64,000 bases of DNA from JAEUJZ01 sp964460115 (GCA_964460115.1 CAYWPR010000001.1:1-64000), one strand, 5' to 3'; numbered from the stretch's first letter, positions 42,132 through 52,529 are shown. Made by a program: numbers and translations. The notes: generated by a model from the letters alone, not told the origin.

Positions 42132-45100
42132 TTAGGGCGCGCCTTTTCCGCACAAATTGAGATCGGCGGTGGCGCCCTCGCGCACGTGCACGACCTTGGG
42201 CGTTCCTCCCCCTTGATCAATGACGTGTTCTCCGGGCCGCACCCACTGCTCGGTGGACAGGCAGCGTCCCTCGACCTCTTTGCTGACGCGAATTCTTCCC
42301 AGCTTGCTGGCCAGGCGGTTTGAAAGGGCGCGGGCGGACGCCATATGCTCGGCCTTGCGCTGTGCTTCCGGCAGCGCCAAAAGCGCTTGCACATTCTTCA
42401 TCGCTTCTCCCCAGTTGCCGCGAAGTTCGAAGATGCGCGCTTGTAGCAGCAATAGCTCGCCGCTGAGCGTGCGTGGACTGCGAGTTCGTTCAAAAAGCGT
42501 CCGCGCATGGTTTACAAGCTGCTGCGCCTGGTCCAGATCGCGCCGGCCAATTGCATCGCCGGCATCGCCAAGTAGCTGTTCGGAGTAAGCCAGCGGTACC
42601 TGCGTGGTGACGCTGCCGCCGGGCTCGACGCGAACTTCGATGCTGCCGCCGGCAAATGAGACAACGTGGCGTCCCGAATCGACGGTTAGCACCGCTGGTC
42701 CGGCGCCAAGTAGCTGCGTGCCCTGCCCGTCAAACTGAAAGCGCACCCGCGGTTCGCCGACGATACGGACTACGCCTCGGCTATTGACGACAACCAAATC
42801 GGGCGGCGAAGCGGAAAGATCGGCCGGAGGCGCACCCAGATCGGGCGGCGGCTCTTCACTAGGAACGACGGGAACCGCCAAAGCGGTGCTTGGCCGCATC
42901 AGCTTGCCAAGGAGCGTGCCCACCCGCGTCCGCACATCGATATCGGAATCATTGAGCAGGCTGTAAATCACCGCCAGAAGCTGCGAATCGGCAGCCTTGC
43001 GATACATGCTGGCTGCAATCTCGCCTACATGTTTGCGCACCGCGGGCACGGCATCAAAGCGCGCCTGATTCAGAATCGGCAGCGCATCGCGCAGCGGCAA
43101 ATCGCTAACCGCGTCGAGCAGCGCCAAACTGGTGGGCGTGTCGCGGCCGAGCAAAGCAGCGTAACCGGCCGGCAGCTCAGCCGCTTCGCCAAGCTTCTTG
43201 AGCAAGCTGTAAGCAATCAGGCCATCGGCTCCTCCTTGGGCCAGGACTTGCCGCAATACCGGCACGGCTTCGCGAGAAGAAAGCGCCGCCAGCCGCCGCG
43301 CTGCATCAAAGCGCACCGCCGAATCAGTATCGGCAAGCGCCATTTTCAAAAGCGGCAGCCCGTCATCCCCCGTCACGCTTTCGACGACCAGCTTGCGAAG
43401 CAGCGGATCCGAAGAAGCAAGGCCGGTGCGCAGCCGCTCAAGCTGCGCAGAATCGCCCAGACGCAGCAGCGTGGCGCTGGCCATAAGCTGCTCTTCCGGG
43501 CTGCCGGTTTCGACAAGCTCTTGCAGCCGCTGGCGCGTTTGCGCATCGGTGACCCGGCTGCCCGCGGCGCCCAGCGTTCCCAGCAGATTGCCCATGGCCG
43601 AAAGGCCGGCTTTGCGCACCTCTGGTTCAGCATCGTCCAAAGCAGCGCGTAGCGCATAAAGCGCGCTGCGCACCGACTTTTGGCCAAGGGCCACGGCGGC
43701 GCTGCGGCGCACTTCGCGCTGCGTGTCTTTGAGGGCGCGCGCCAAAAGCGGAACCGACTGATCGTTGTCTAGGTCCGCCAGCACTGCGGTCGCGGCCTGA
43801 CGCACCGGCCAATCGTCGTGCCCTAGCGCCGCCTGCGCCCAGCTTAAGCTTTGTTTGGCAATCTGGCTGGGATCGCCGCCGGTGATTTGCAAAATGGCAC
43901 TGGCCGCCATCTGACGCAGCACCGGCCGAGTGGTGGTTTCATCCAAAACCCCGGCCAATAAGACCGCGCCCTGGCGCCGACCGCAAGCTCCCAGGCCATC
44001 CATCGAGATTTGCCGAGCTTCTACCGGCTGCCGCGTGTCTACCGCCGTGCTTTTGAACAAGCTGTAGCCGAAGGTATCGCCGACGATTGCCAAAAGCAGC
44101 GCCGAGAAAAGCTGCTGCGGACCCGGTTTTTGCGCCCCTTGCGTCAAAAGCGCGCGCGCCCGCTCATCGCCAAGGCGCGCCAACTGCCCAGCCGCCGAGA
44201 TGCTGCGCAAGCCAAAGCTTTCGCCGGTCAAGCGCGCGCTAAGCTGCCGCTTGGCCGCGTCATCGCCACTTTGGGCCAGGCGCCCCAAAATTCGCACCAC
44301 CGTATCGTCGGGCAGATTGCCCTTTTGTACCGCCGCGCGCAGGGACTCGGCCGCGCTCATGTCGCCGGTTTCCAAAAGGATCTGCGCCGCGCGCAGGCGA
44401 ACCCGCTCATCGGGATCGTTGAGCATGGCTTTTAAAGCCTGCGAGCCGCGCGGATGTACCAGGCGCGCCAGCGCCCCGGCGACTGCCACCCGCACGCCGG
44501 GAACCAAATTGCTTTCCAAAGCCACGAGCAGATCGCCGTGCGCATCGCTGGCCCCAAGCTTGCCCAAAGCCTCGGCCGCTTCGGCCTGAACCCCGGGATC
44601 GGAATCTTTGAGCAAAGAGGCGATGCTGCTCCATTGCGCCACATCGCGGCTTTGTCCAAGCGCTTGCGCCGCCTGCGCCCGCAGGCGCGGATCGCTGGAT
44701 TTAATGCCTTGATACAGCACGCCAAGGGCCCGCGCTTTGGGCCCGGCAGTGTCGATAAGCAGGTCGGCTTCGTCCTGCGCCAGCGGTACTTCCGGGGGCG
44801 GCGGACGCAACCCGCCTCGATATGCAAACATACCGATGGCGACCGCAAAGACAAGAAAGATGCCCAGAATCACCCAGCCCCAATAGCCCGAGGAAGGCAC
44901 CACGGGCGGCGGGGCCGGCGGTGGCGGTGGCGGAATCACCACGGGGCTAGGCGGCGGCGCTACCAACTGCTCCAAAACCTCGCGCATGGTGGGCCGCTCG
45001 GCGGGTTTGGGCGTCAGCATGCGATGAACCAGCGCAATCAGCCGGTTCGAAACGTCAGGAGCCGCTTCGCTAAGCGGAATCGGTGCTTGATGAAAAGCGG

Positions 45101-47546
45101 ACAGCGAAGTTTTGGGAAATGGCGCCTGCCCCGACACCATTTCGTACAGGATGACACCCAGCGCAAACACGTCGGCTTTGCCGTCCACCTTGCGCGCGTC
45201 GCCGTATTGTTCGGGCGCCATGTATTTGGGCGTGCCCATGGTCGTCCCGATGGCCGTCTGAAATTCCTGCGAATCGGGGTCGCTAGGCACATTGGGCAGA
45301 TTTTGCTGCGTGACCTTGGCGATGCCGAAGTCAAGTATCTTGACGCGTTCGCCGTTGGAGCGCGCCGGATCGGCGACCAACATGACGTTTTCGGGCTTCA
45401 GATCGCGGTGAACGATGCCTTTTTGATGCGCCGCATCCAAGGCCTGGGCCATCTGCAACGCCATATCGGTAGTGGCGTGCTCGCCGAGCTTGTGCAGGCG
45501 ACGCAGTTTGGCGCGCAGCGACTCGCCTTCCAGAAACTCCATAATAATGTAAAGAGTTCCATCGGAAAGCTGACCAAAGTCGAAGATCTCGACGAGGTTT
45601 GAGTGCCGTAAGATGTTGACGGCGCGCGCTTCGTTGAGAAAGCGGGCGGTATAGTCGGCGGTGCGAGCCAGCGGGCCATGCAGGACTTTGATCGCGGCAC
45701 GGCGACCGATTTGGCGGTGCACCGCCGCATAGACTGCCCCCATGCCGCCCTGGCCAATCTTGGAAACGATGCGAAAATTGCCGACGAGCTGGCCGACCTT
45801 GAGCACGGTGGTGCCGCTAAGACCGGGCTCGACCGGAGTGGCGGCAGTGCGACCGCCGCCGGTGCCAGCCTCTGCGCCGCCTTCGCCGGCAGACTGGGTG
45901 CTAGAAAAGGGCAACAGATGATCGGATTCGCGCTTGGGATTGATCGTGTATTCGGCTTCGATTTCCAGCGCTTCTTCGTCTGCCGCCGCCTTCGCCGGAG
46001 GGTTCTGTGCGGCCCCCGGCGGTGGGATTTTGCTCGCGGCGTCGGCCGGCGCCGTGGAAACCATATGCGTGGCTTCCGTGCTTAACGTCAGCTCTTCCGC
46101 CGCGACAACATCCATTTCGAGAATCGAATTCTGATTCTGGGTAGCCGGCGCTGGCGTCGCCGCGGCACTCGATTCAGCCGGAGGCGATGTTTGCGCCGCC
46201 ACAGCAGACGGCGCCGCTTCGGACACCTTTGCACCAGGCGAAAGCTGCGAGGGCGGAGTTTGCGCGCTCGCTATCGCTTCTACGCTAAGCGCACTGACCT
46301 CATCGGTGTCGTGGCCTTCTGCCACGACCGGCTTAGGCTGCGCAGTGGGCGCTGCAGCAGACGGCGCAATCGGTGGAGGGCTAAAGGTCCGCACGGGGTT
46401 TACCGCGGTCGCTTCGCTGGGCGGATCCGCGTCCTTGGCATCGCCATTTGCCCGCGGTGTAACCGCCGAGTTCGACAGAAGCGGACTTTTGGCATTGACC
46501 GCAGTGATTTCGCCAAAAAGCGGAATCGTCTCGCGCAGCGATTTTGCCGATTGCGACGGAATTTGAATGAGCGGCAACTTGGGCGTTGCCGCCGATTGCG
46601 GCAGGCTAGTTCCAGATGGATTTGGCGCCATCGCGGTAAGCTGCTGCAAACTGGCCGCGACCTGCGCCATGCTCGGCCGCTCAAAAGGGGCCGAAAACAT
46701 CATTCGATCGAGCAGTTCGCCAAAGGGTTGCAGCCAAGATGGCAACATGCGCAAAAGCGCCGTTTGAGCGTCTGCTCCGGCCAGCGATCCGGTGCTGCTT
46801 AGCGACTCGCCGCGCAGCTTTTCGGGCTGCCGGGCCTGCGGCGGCAGACCGCCGCTGCCCATCTCGTACAAAATGACGCCCAGCGCATAGACGTCGGCTT
46901 GTCCGCCCGCCCCGGTTTCTTCGCGAAAATATTCCGGCGCCAGATAAGGCAGCGCGGTTTTGGGCAAATCATCGGGACGCGGAATACGGCCAAGGGATGT
47001 AAATAATCCCAAATCTAGAATTTTAAGATGCTCGGTATCGGTCGTGCCCGGCACATGGGCCAAAAGAATCTTGTCGGGACGCAGAGCCAAGTGATGGATG
47101 TTGGCGGCGTGCGCGACCACCAGGGTGGCCGAAAGCTGACGGCCAAGCCGCAGGGCTTTATTGGGCAAAGGCAGCCCGGCATGGCGCTTTAGTTGCGTGG
47201 CCAGGCTTTCTCCCGTGACAAACTCGCTGACGACAAAAAGCGAACCATCGGGCAAACGACCGCACTCAAGAATGCCCGCCACGGAAGGATCGCCGGCTCC
47301 GGGCGATGTACGTACCGGCATGATGATGCTGCGCTCGGGCTCGAGCCGGCCCAAAGCGCGTTGCAATGCCAAAAGCCGCCCTAAAACATTGGGCTCCTTG
47401 GAGAGCGCCGGCGGTAGGATGCGCACGACCACGCGCTCCTGCGTCTGTTTGTGGGCCCCTTCGTAGATCGCGCCGCGAGGGCCTTCGCCCAAACGCGATA
47501 GAATCGTATAGTTGCCCGCGTCCATTAATGAACTCGAGTGCCGCAT
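42132..47546 (-). CDS. Receptor kinase: pseudokinase, Ser/Thr kinase, TM, HEAT repeats
   Basis: An 1804-aa membrane protein. Residues 13-303 are a kinase fold that has lost its catalysis: Arg42 replaces the ATP-binding Lys, His-Leu-Ala (152-154) replaces His-Arg-Asp, and Asp-Leu-Gly replaces DFG. A 270-residue Pro/Ala linker leads to an intact Ser/Thr kinase (590-865) with GQGGMG, Lys620, HRD at 713-715 and DFG at 739-741. A membrane span lies near 888-910. The extracytoplasmic part is about 650 residues of HEAT repeats ('RAQAAQALGQS', 'AEAAEALGKLG'), then a PEGA-like beta domain and a small C-terminal helical region. It probably senses an envelope cue. A start at 47525 is possible. Divergent from the next kinase. 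Confidence 0.88.
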   Translation of the reverse strand: MRHSSSLMDAGNYTILSRLGEGPRGAIYEGAHKQTQERVVVRILPPALSKEPNVLGRLLALQRALGRLEPERSIIMPVRTSPGAGDPSVAGILECGRLPDGSLFVVSEFVTGESLATQLKRHAGLPLPNKALRLGRQLSATLVVAHAANIHHLALRPDKILLAHVPGTTDTEHLKILDLGLFTSLGRIPRPDDLPKTALPYLAPEYFREETGAGGQADVYALGVILYEMGSGGLPPQARQPEKLRGESLSSTGSLAGADAQTALLRMLPSWLQPFGELLDRMMFSAPFERPSMAQVAASLQQLTAMAPNPSGTSLPQSAATPKLPLIQIPSQSAKSLRETIPLFGEITAVNAKSPLLSNSAVTPRANGDAKDADPPSEATAVNPVRTFSPPPIAPSAAAPTAQPKPVVAEGHDTDEVSALSVEAIASAQTPPSQLSPGAKVSEAAPSAVAAQTSPPAESSAAATPAPATQNQNSILEMDVVAAEELTLSTEATHMVSTAPADAASKIPPPGAAQNPPAKAAADEEALEIEAEYTINPKRESDHLLPFSSTQSAGEGGAEAGTGGGRTAATPVEPGLSGTTVLKVGQLVGNFRIVSKIGQGGMGAVYAAVHRQIGRRAAIKVLHGPLARTADYTARFLNEARAVNILRHSNLVEIFDFGQLSDGTLYIIMEFLEGESLRAKLRRLHKLGEHATTDMALQMAQALDAAHQKGIVHRDLKPENVMLVADPARSNGERVKILDFGIAKVTQQNLPNVPSDPDSQEFQTAIGTTMGTPKYMAPEQYGDARKVDGKADVFALGVILYEMVSGQAPFPKTSLSAFHQAPIPLSEAAPDVSNRLIALVHRMLTPKPAERPTMREVLEQLVAPPPSPVVIPPPPPPAPPPVVPSSGYWGWVILGIFLVFAVAIGMFAYRGGLRPPPPEVPLAQDEADLLIDTAGPKARALGVLYQGIKSSDPRLRAQAAQALGQSRDVAQWSSIASLLKDSDPGVQAEAAEALGKLGASDAHGDLLVALESNLVPGVRVAVAGALARLVHPRGSQALKAMLNDPDERVRLRAAQILLETGDMSAAESLRAAVQKGNLPDDTVVRILGRLAQSGDDAAKRQLSARLTGESFGLRSISAAGQLARLGDERARALLTQGAQKPGPQQLFSALLLAIVGDTFGYSLFKSTAVDTRQPVEARQISMDGLGACGRRQGAVLLAGVLDETTTRPVLRQMAASAILQITGGDPSQIAKQSLSWAQAALGHDDWPVRQAATAVLADLDNDQSVPLLARALKDTQREVRRSAAVALGQKSVRSALYALRAALDDAEPEVRKAGLSAMGNLLGTLGAAGSRVTDAQTRQRLQELVETGSPEEQLMASATLLRLGDSAQLERLRTGLASSDPLLRKLVVESVTGDDGLPLLKMALADTDSAVRFDAARRLAALSSREAVPVLRQVLAQGGADGLIAYSLLKKLGEAAELPAGYAALLGRDTPTSLALLDAVSDLPLRDALPILNQARFDAVPAVRKHVGEIAASMYRKAADSQLLAVIYSLLNDSDIDVRTRVGTLLGKLMRPSTALAVPVVPSEEPPPDLGAPPADLSASPPDLVVVNSRGVVRIVGEPRVRFQFDGQGTQLLGAGPAVLTVDSGRHVVSFAGGSIEVRVEPGGSVTTQVPLAYSEQLLGDAGDAIGRRDLDQAQQLVNHARTLFERTRSPRTLSGELLLLQARIFELRGNWGEAMKNVQALLALPEAQRKAEHMASARALSNRLASKLGRIRVSKEVEGRCLSTEQWVRPGEHVIDQGGGTPKVVHVREGATADLNLCGKGAP

Positions 47547-47815
47547 GGCGACGTAGCGACCATGGCCAACTGATACGAAGTGGGCAAATGGGCCCCGCGC
47601 AGGTGGGTGCTGTGGCCACCGCTAAGCGGCCAAAAAGTCAGGACAAGCTTTTCCACTCCAATGATTTTAACCGATTTATTCCTTACATAATTATGGATAT
47701 GCAATGGGCAGTCGCTTGCGAGGCGGGCTACCTTGACTCTATCGCCTTTGGAGCCACGGTAAGACTGGTCAGCACCCCTCGAGTGCCCAGACAATGATAA
47801 AATGACTCGGCCTTT

Positions 47816-50800
47816 ATGAGTACGTCCGAACAGAAACTCCGCGACGATGGCGCACCCCTGGCCAAAGATGGGGCTGCCGTCGAGGAATCCGAGCTTGCAC
47901 TTGGCGAAACGGTCGCCGGCCTGGCTGCGCGCAAACCGAATACGCCCGAAGCCGGCATCAAAATCGCGCCCAAGCCGGAAGTCCCGACCTTGCCCGAGCC
48001 AGAAAAAGTCCGCAGCCCCTCGGGAATTCTGCCCAAGCACATCGAAGACAAACTCAATAAAGAGAAAAGCCTAACCGGCCAGATCAAAGTGATCGACAAC
48101 GAGCTGCCGCGCGGCGCCAGCTTAGGCCGTTACATCGTGCTGAGTTGTCTTGGCGCCGGTGGAATGGGCGTTGTCTATGCCGCTTACGATCCCGAACTGG
48201 ATCGCAAAGTGGCGATCAAGCTGCTGCGTACCGATATTGGAGGCACCGACGCCAGCCAAGCCCGCATGCGGCTTTTGCGCGAAGCGCAGGCCATGGCGCG
48301 TTTGCAGCATCCGCAAGTCATCGCCATTTATGACGTGGGCACCATCAAAAACCAGGTGTTCATCGCCATGGAGCTTATCGATGGCTGCACGCTTTCGCAG
48401 TGGCTGAAAGAAAAGCCGCGCAGCCAGCGCGAAATCTTGGATGTATTCACCCTGGCCGGGCAGGGACTGATGGCGGCGCATGCGGTTGGGCTTGTGCATC
48501 GCGATTTTAAGCCCGACAACGTGCTTGTCGGCAAAGACGGGCAGGTGCGCGTCACCGATTTCGGATTGGCGCGCAGCGTCGATCAAAGCGATGAATACGG
48601 CAAGATCGTTCCCGATGTCGTCGATCCTTCTACAAGTCAGCCGCTGGCTGTACATCTGACGCGCACCGGGGCATTGATGGGAACGCCGCGGTACATGGCG
48701 CCCGAGCAGTACTCGGGCAGCAAAACCGATCCGCGCACCGATCAATTTTGTTTCTCCGTCGCGCTGTACGAAGCACTTTACGGGGTGCCGCCGTTTTCCG
48801 GCGATACCATCGCCACCCTTGGCTTCAATGTCGTGCACGGGCGAATTTTGTCGGCGCCCTCGGACGTGCGAGTGCCCACCTGGATGCGCCAGGTGCTCTT
48901 GCGCGGCCTGAGCGTTTCTTCCGACGATCGCTACCCGAGCATGAATCAGCTACTTATGGCGCTGAATCGCGAGCGAGGCGGCCCGCCCTGGCTTTGGCTG
49001 TTTAGCATCGGCATCGTGGTCCTGGTGCTGCTTGGCAACCTGGCTTATCACCTGCGCAAAGAGGACCGCGAATCGCCGTGTCGCGGCTCTGAGCGGTTTT
49101 TGCGTGGCGTGTGGGACGAAACTCGCAAGCAAGAGCTAAAGTCGCGGCTTTTGGCCAACGGCAAGTCTTTTGCCGCTGACTCGTGGCAGCGTGTCGAGGA
49201 AGCGCTGGACGCTTACACCCAAAGCTGGATCAAGATGCGCACCGCGGCTTGCATGGCCACTGTGCGCGGCGAGCAATCTCCAGCCATTTTCGAGCTGCGC
49301 CGGCGCTGCCTGGACGATCATTTGCAGGAAGTGACGGCGTTTACGACGGTCCTTAGCAAACGCGAAGAAGAAATCATCGAGCGCGCCAGCACCGCCGTGC
49401 ACGATCTGCCACCGCTGACGATGTGCGCCGATGTCGAGGCCTTGCGCGCCCCACCGCCGCCGCCGGACAATCCCAAAGAACGGGCCAAGATCGCCAAGCT
49501 CAACGAACGGCTGGCCGAGGTCCGTACCGAGCAGCGCTTTGGACTTTACGGCGTGCTTCTGGAAAGAACGCGGGCCTTGGCCAAGCGCGCCACCGATCTG
49601 AACTATCTGCCGGTCAAAGCTGAATCGCTTTATTTGCTGGGCCAGCTTGAAGAACGCGCCGGCATGGGACTACAGGCCGAAAAGACATTTGTGCAGGCGG
49701 CGGCAGCGGCGATGGAGGGGCACAATCAGCGGCTGGTGGCGCAGACCTGGATACGGCTGACCGCGCTGACCGGCTACCGCTTGCGACAGCCCGAAAAAGC
49801 CGAAAGCTGGGAAATGCTGGCCGATGCGGCGCTCGATGCGCTGAGTCGCAGTGACTCGCAGCCGCTGCTCGCGCAATTGCAAGTGGCCCGCTGTCAGGTT
49901 CAAACTTCGAAGCGGGCCTACGATCGGGCCATTGTGTACTGCCAACAAGCCCTAACGCTGTCGAGTCGATATAATGCGTCCAGCAATGCCGAGGTCGCCG
50001 ACGTGCTGCACACCATCGCCAGTGTTTATCGGCGGCAAAACGACTTTGATCAGGCCATGCGCTACTACCAGGAAGCGCTTTTGGCCAAGCAGAAGGCCCT
50101 AGGCAGTCTACATCCCGAGATTGCCGCAGAGCTACGCGGCATTGGGCTGCTTTTGCAAGGGCAACGCCGCTTTCGCGAGGCACAGGACTACCTGATGCGG
50201 GCGCTTGGCATCGTGGAGAAGTCACTAGGACAGGACCACATTCGAACTTCGGATTTTCATCTACTGGTCGGCATTAATTTGCTGTACCAAAATCGTCTTG
50301 TCGAGGCGCAGCGCCATCTGCAGCGCTGCTATGAAATCCGTGAAAAAGCCGCCGCCAACGAAAATGAACGGCGCGCGCAGGCCAGCTATTTTTTGGGCCA
50401 GGCCCTGGCGCGGCTTGGTCGATATAGCGAAGCGCTAAAACTGAATCAAATCGGTCTGGAAATGGCCGAAAAAGATCCCAACCGCAAAGGCGAGCGGGTC
50501 GCCATGAACCTGCAAGCCATTGGCGTCATTCAGCTAGCGCTTGGGCACGACCACGAAGCCATTCCATATTTCGAGCGCGCCCTGAGCATTCGCCACAACC
50601 AGCGCGATGAAGATCGCCGCGAGTTTCTAAGCCAGCTTGCGCAGACGCAATTTGGTCTGGCGCAGGCGCTTTGGAACATCGGTCGAGGCTCGGCGCGACG
50701 CCGCGCCACAGAGCTTGCCCGCGAGGCCCAGGCCAACTATACCGAATGGGGCAATAAGCCAGACAATGAGCTTAGCACCGTGACCGCATGGCTGGCTGCC

Positions 50801-50995
50801 GGCAACAAAAAACCCTCGGCCTTGGCGGCGCTGGGTTTTGGCAGCGGCCCGGTGCCGGCCGCGGCCAGCGTACAAGCTTCCGGCGCCGCCCCAGAAGTGA
50901 CCGCCGGCGACGCCAAAAGCCCAGCGCCGGTGACCGCGCCAGCCGGAAATAGCCCCGACCCTAAAGACGGCAGCGCCGAGCCGAAAAATCCCTAA
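47816..50995 (+). CDS. Membrane Ser/Thr kinase with TPR sensor region
   Basis: A 1059-aa protein. A 104-residue Pro/Lys-rich leader precedes an active kinase domain (105-384): Gly-rich loop 'GAGGMGVV', Lys135, HRD at 228-230, DFG at 248-250 and 'GTPRYMAPEQY'. A membrane span (about 392-411) follows, then a region with a Cys and, from about 600 to 1000, tetratricopeptide repeats including 'ALHTIASVYRRQNDFDQAMRYY'-type units; the tail is Ala/Pro rich. The TPR part should lie outside the cytoplasm. The metallophosphoesterase gene begins 2 bp after the stop. Confidence 0.9.
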   Translation: MSTSEQKLRDDGAPLAKDGAAVEESELALGETVAGLAARKPNTPEAGIKIAPKPEVPTLPEPEKVRSPSGILPKHIEDKLNKEKSLTGQIKVIDNELPRGASLGRYIVLSCLGAGGMGVVYAAYDPELDRKVAIKLLRTDIGGTDASQARMRLLREAQAMARLQHPQVIAIYDVGTIKNQVFIAMELIDGCTLSQWLKEKPRSQREILDVFTLAGQGLMAAHAVGLVHRDFKPDNVLVGKDGQVRVTDFGLARSVDQSDEYGKIVPDVVDPSTSQPLAVHLTRTGALMGTPRYMAPEQYSGSKTDPRTDQFCFSVALYEALYGVPPFSGDTIATLGFNVVHGRILSAPSDVRVPTWMRQVLLRGLSVSSDDRYPSMNQLLMALNRERGGPPWLWLFSIGIVVLVLLGNLAYHLRKEDRESPCRGSERFLRGVWDETRKQELKSRLLANGKSFAADSWQRVEEALDAYTQSWIKMRTAACMATVRGEQSPAIFELRRRCLDDHLQEVTAFTTVLSKREEEIIERASTAVHDLPPLTMCADVEALRAPPPPPDNPKERAKIAKLNERLAEVRTEQRFGLYGVLLERTRALAKRATDLNYLPVKAESLYLLGQLEERAGMGLQAEKTFVQAAAAAMEGHNQRLVAQTWIRLTALTGYRLRQPEKAESWEMLADAALDALSRSDSQPLLAQLQVARCQVQTSKRAYDRAIVYCQQALTLSSRYNASSNAEVADVLHTIASVYRRQNDFDQAMRYYQEALLAKQKALGSLHPEIAAELRGIGLLLQGQRRFREAQDYLMRALGIVEKSLGQDHIRTSDFHLLVGINLLYQNRLVEAQRHLQRCYEIREKAAANENERRAQASYFLGQALARLGRYSEALKLNQIGLEMAEKDPNRKGERVAMNLQAIGVIQLALGHDHEAIPYFERALSIRHNQRDEDRREFLSQLAQTQFGLAQALWNIGRGSARRRATELAREAQANYTEWGNKPDNELSTVTAWLAAGNKKPSALAALGFGSGPVPAAASVQASGAAPEVTAGDAKSPAPVTAPAGNSPDPKDGSAEPKNP

Positions 50996-50997
50996 AC

Positions 50998-52335
50998 ATG
51001 TACGCCGCTGCCAACGCCGCCCTTCTCGCTAGCGCTCCGCTTGTGCCGGGAATTCTGCGACCTCGCTATGGCTCCTTGCCGCTGTTGCTTTTTGGGCTGT
51101 GTTTCTTGTGGGTGCTCCTTTTGCGCTATGCCCTTCCGGGTTTTGGGCGGCGCGCCACCATCGCCGTCTCATGTTTGTGCGTCGGCTTGCTCTTGTCCTT
51201 TTTGCCGCGCGCTGCAGGCCGCAGTTGGGGGGCGGCGTGGCTAACCCCCGGCTACTACCACTACGTCATTTTGCCGATGACCGTGGTTCAAGTGACGATG
51301 CTTCTAGGCGTGCTGAGCGCTCCGCTGTGGGTGCCGATTGGCCGCTTGGCGCGGCGGCGGCTGCAGGCGCTTGGCCCAAATCCAGATCGACCGCCACAGG
51401 CGCAGGCGTTGCCGCCTAGCGCGCCTTCGGCCTCTAGGCTGATCACGCGACGGACCCTGCTTCAGACGGCCCCTTGGATTGTGCCCGGCGGAACACTTTT
51501 GGGCGCCAGTTACGGCAGCCTGATCGAATCGCGCCGTGTGGTCGTGCGCCGCTTGCGTCTGCCCATCGTCGGATTGCCGGAGGCGCTTTTTGGTTTTCGC
51601 ATTGGTCAGATTACTGACTTGCACATCGCCCGCGACCTGACGCAGCTTCGTCATCTTGAGCGCGGTCTAGAGCTCTTGGCCGCCGAGCGTTTGGACATTC
51701 TGTGCGCCACCGGAGATCTTTGCGACGAACCCAAACTTTTTGCCACCATGTTGCGGCTGCTCGCACAAGTACCGGTGCGGCTTGGACACTACGGATGCCT
51801 CGGCAATCATGAAAGCTTCGTCGGCCTTGATGTCGTGCGGCGCGCTTATGATCGCTCGGCGGTGCAGCTTTTAGAGGATGAATCGGTACGGCTAGGCGCT
51901 TTGCGCTTGGCCGGCATCGGCTATGCCATGCGCGGACGCTTCGCACGACTGTGGCTGCCCGATGTTCCCGCGCAGCTAGATGTCGCTTTGCAAAAGCGCG
52001 CTTCGACCGAGCCGACGCTGACCGTGCTTTTGGCACATCATCCGCACGTTGTCACCCAGCTTGCGGGACGAAATATTGCGCTCATGCTCGCTGGACACAC
52101 GCACGGCGGACAACTGGGATGGGGCAGTGGTTCGGCCATCGAAAAATTTTACCCATACGCCCGCGGTTTGTATCAGGTGCCCGCATCGCCGATTTGGACC
52201 CCCAATTCCGATGCGCCACAAAGCTCCATCCCACCGCCGACGCAGCTTTTTGTATCGAGCGGCCTTGGTCATTGGCTGCCGGCGCGCATGAACTGCCCCC
52301 CCGAAGTCGTCGTTATTGAGCTTGTATCCGCGTAG
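50998..52335 (+). CDS. Membrane-anchored metallophosphoesterase (YaeI-like)
   Basis: A 445-aa protein with several N-terminal membrane spans (about 8-100) and a Tat-like 'RRTLLQTAPW' segment, followed by a calcineurin-type domain with all metal motifs: 'ITDLHI', 'GDLCD', 'GNHE', 'LLAHHPH' and 'AGHTHGGQ'. Members of this branch hydrolyse phosphoesters such as lipid A precursors or other membrane substrates; which one acts here is unknown. It is coupled to the kinase gene by a 2-bp gap, so the pair may form a signalling unit. Confidence 0.88.
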   Translation: MYAAANAALLASAPLVPGILRPRYGSLPLLLFGLCFLWVLLLRYALPGFGRRATIAVSCLCVGLLLSFLPRAAGRSWGAAWLTPGYYHYVILPMTVVQVTMLLGVLSAPLWVPIGRLARRRLQALGPNPDRPPQAQALPPSAPSASRLITRRTLLQTAPWIVPGGTLLGASYGSLIESRRVVVRRLRLPIVGLPEALFGFRIGQITDLHIARDLTQLRHLERGLELLAAERLDILCATGDLCDEPKLFATMLRLLAQVPVRLGHYGCLGNHESFVGLDVVRRAYDRSAVQLLEDESVRLGALRLAGIGYAMRGRFARLWLPDVPAQLDVALQKRASTEPTLTVLLAHHPHVVTQLAGRNIALMLAGHTHGGQLGWGSGSAIEKFYPYARGLYQVPASPIWTPNSDAPQSSIPPPTQLFVSSGLGHWLPARMNCPPEVVVIELVSA

Positions 52336-52529
52336 TTCGCGATTCAATTGGTACAGCTTTCGAATTGCTCATCCGTTGTTTCTGAAAAATCTGTACTGGC
52401 TGGATCTTTGTAACAGTCGGTGAACGATTGCCTCGGTGGTTCTATTGGTGATGAAATAATCCCCAGGAACTACGCACGACTGTCACACGTACTTTAAGAA
52501 TCCCTTGTCACTTGGAGGACAATTACCAG

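Noticed and set aside
43029..43652. A 207-codon plus-strand frame opposite the HEAT region
   Set aside because: Shadow of the repeated Ala/Leu codons of the HEAT repeats.
44454..45602. A 382-codon plus-strand frame opposite the giant kinase
   Set aside because: The minus-strand kinase and HEAT motifs explain this region; the frame has the Arg/His/Gln-rich composition of an antisense shadow.
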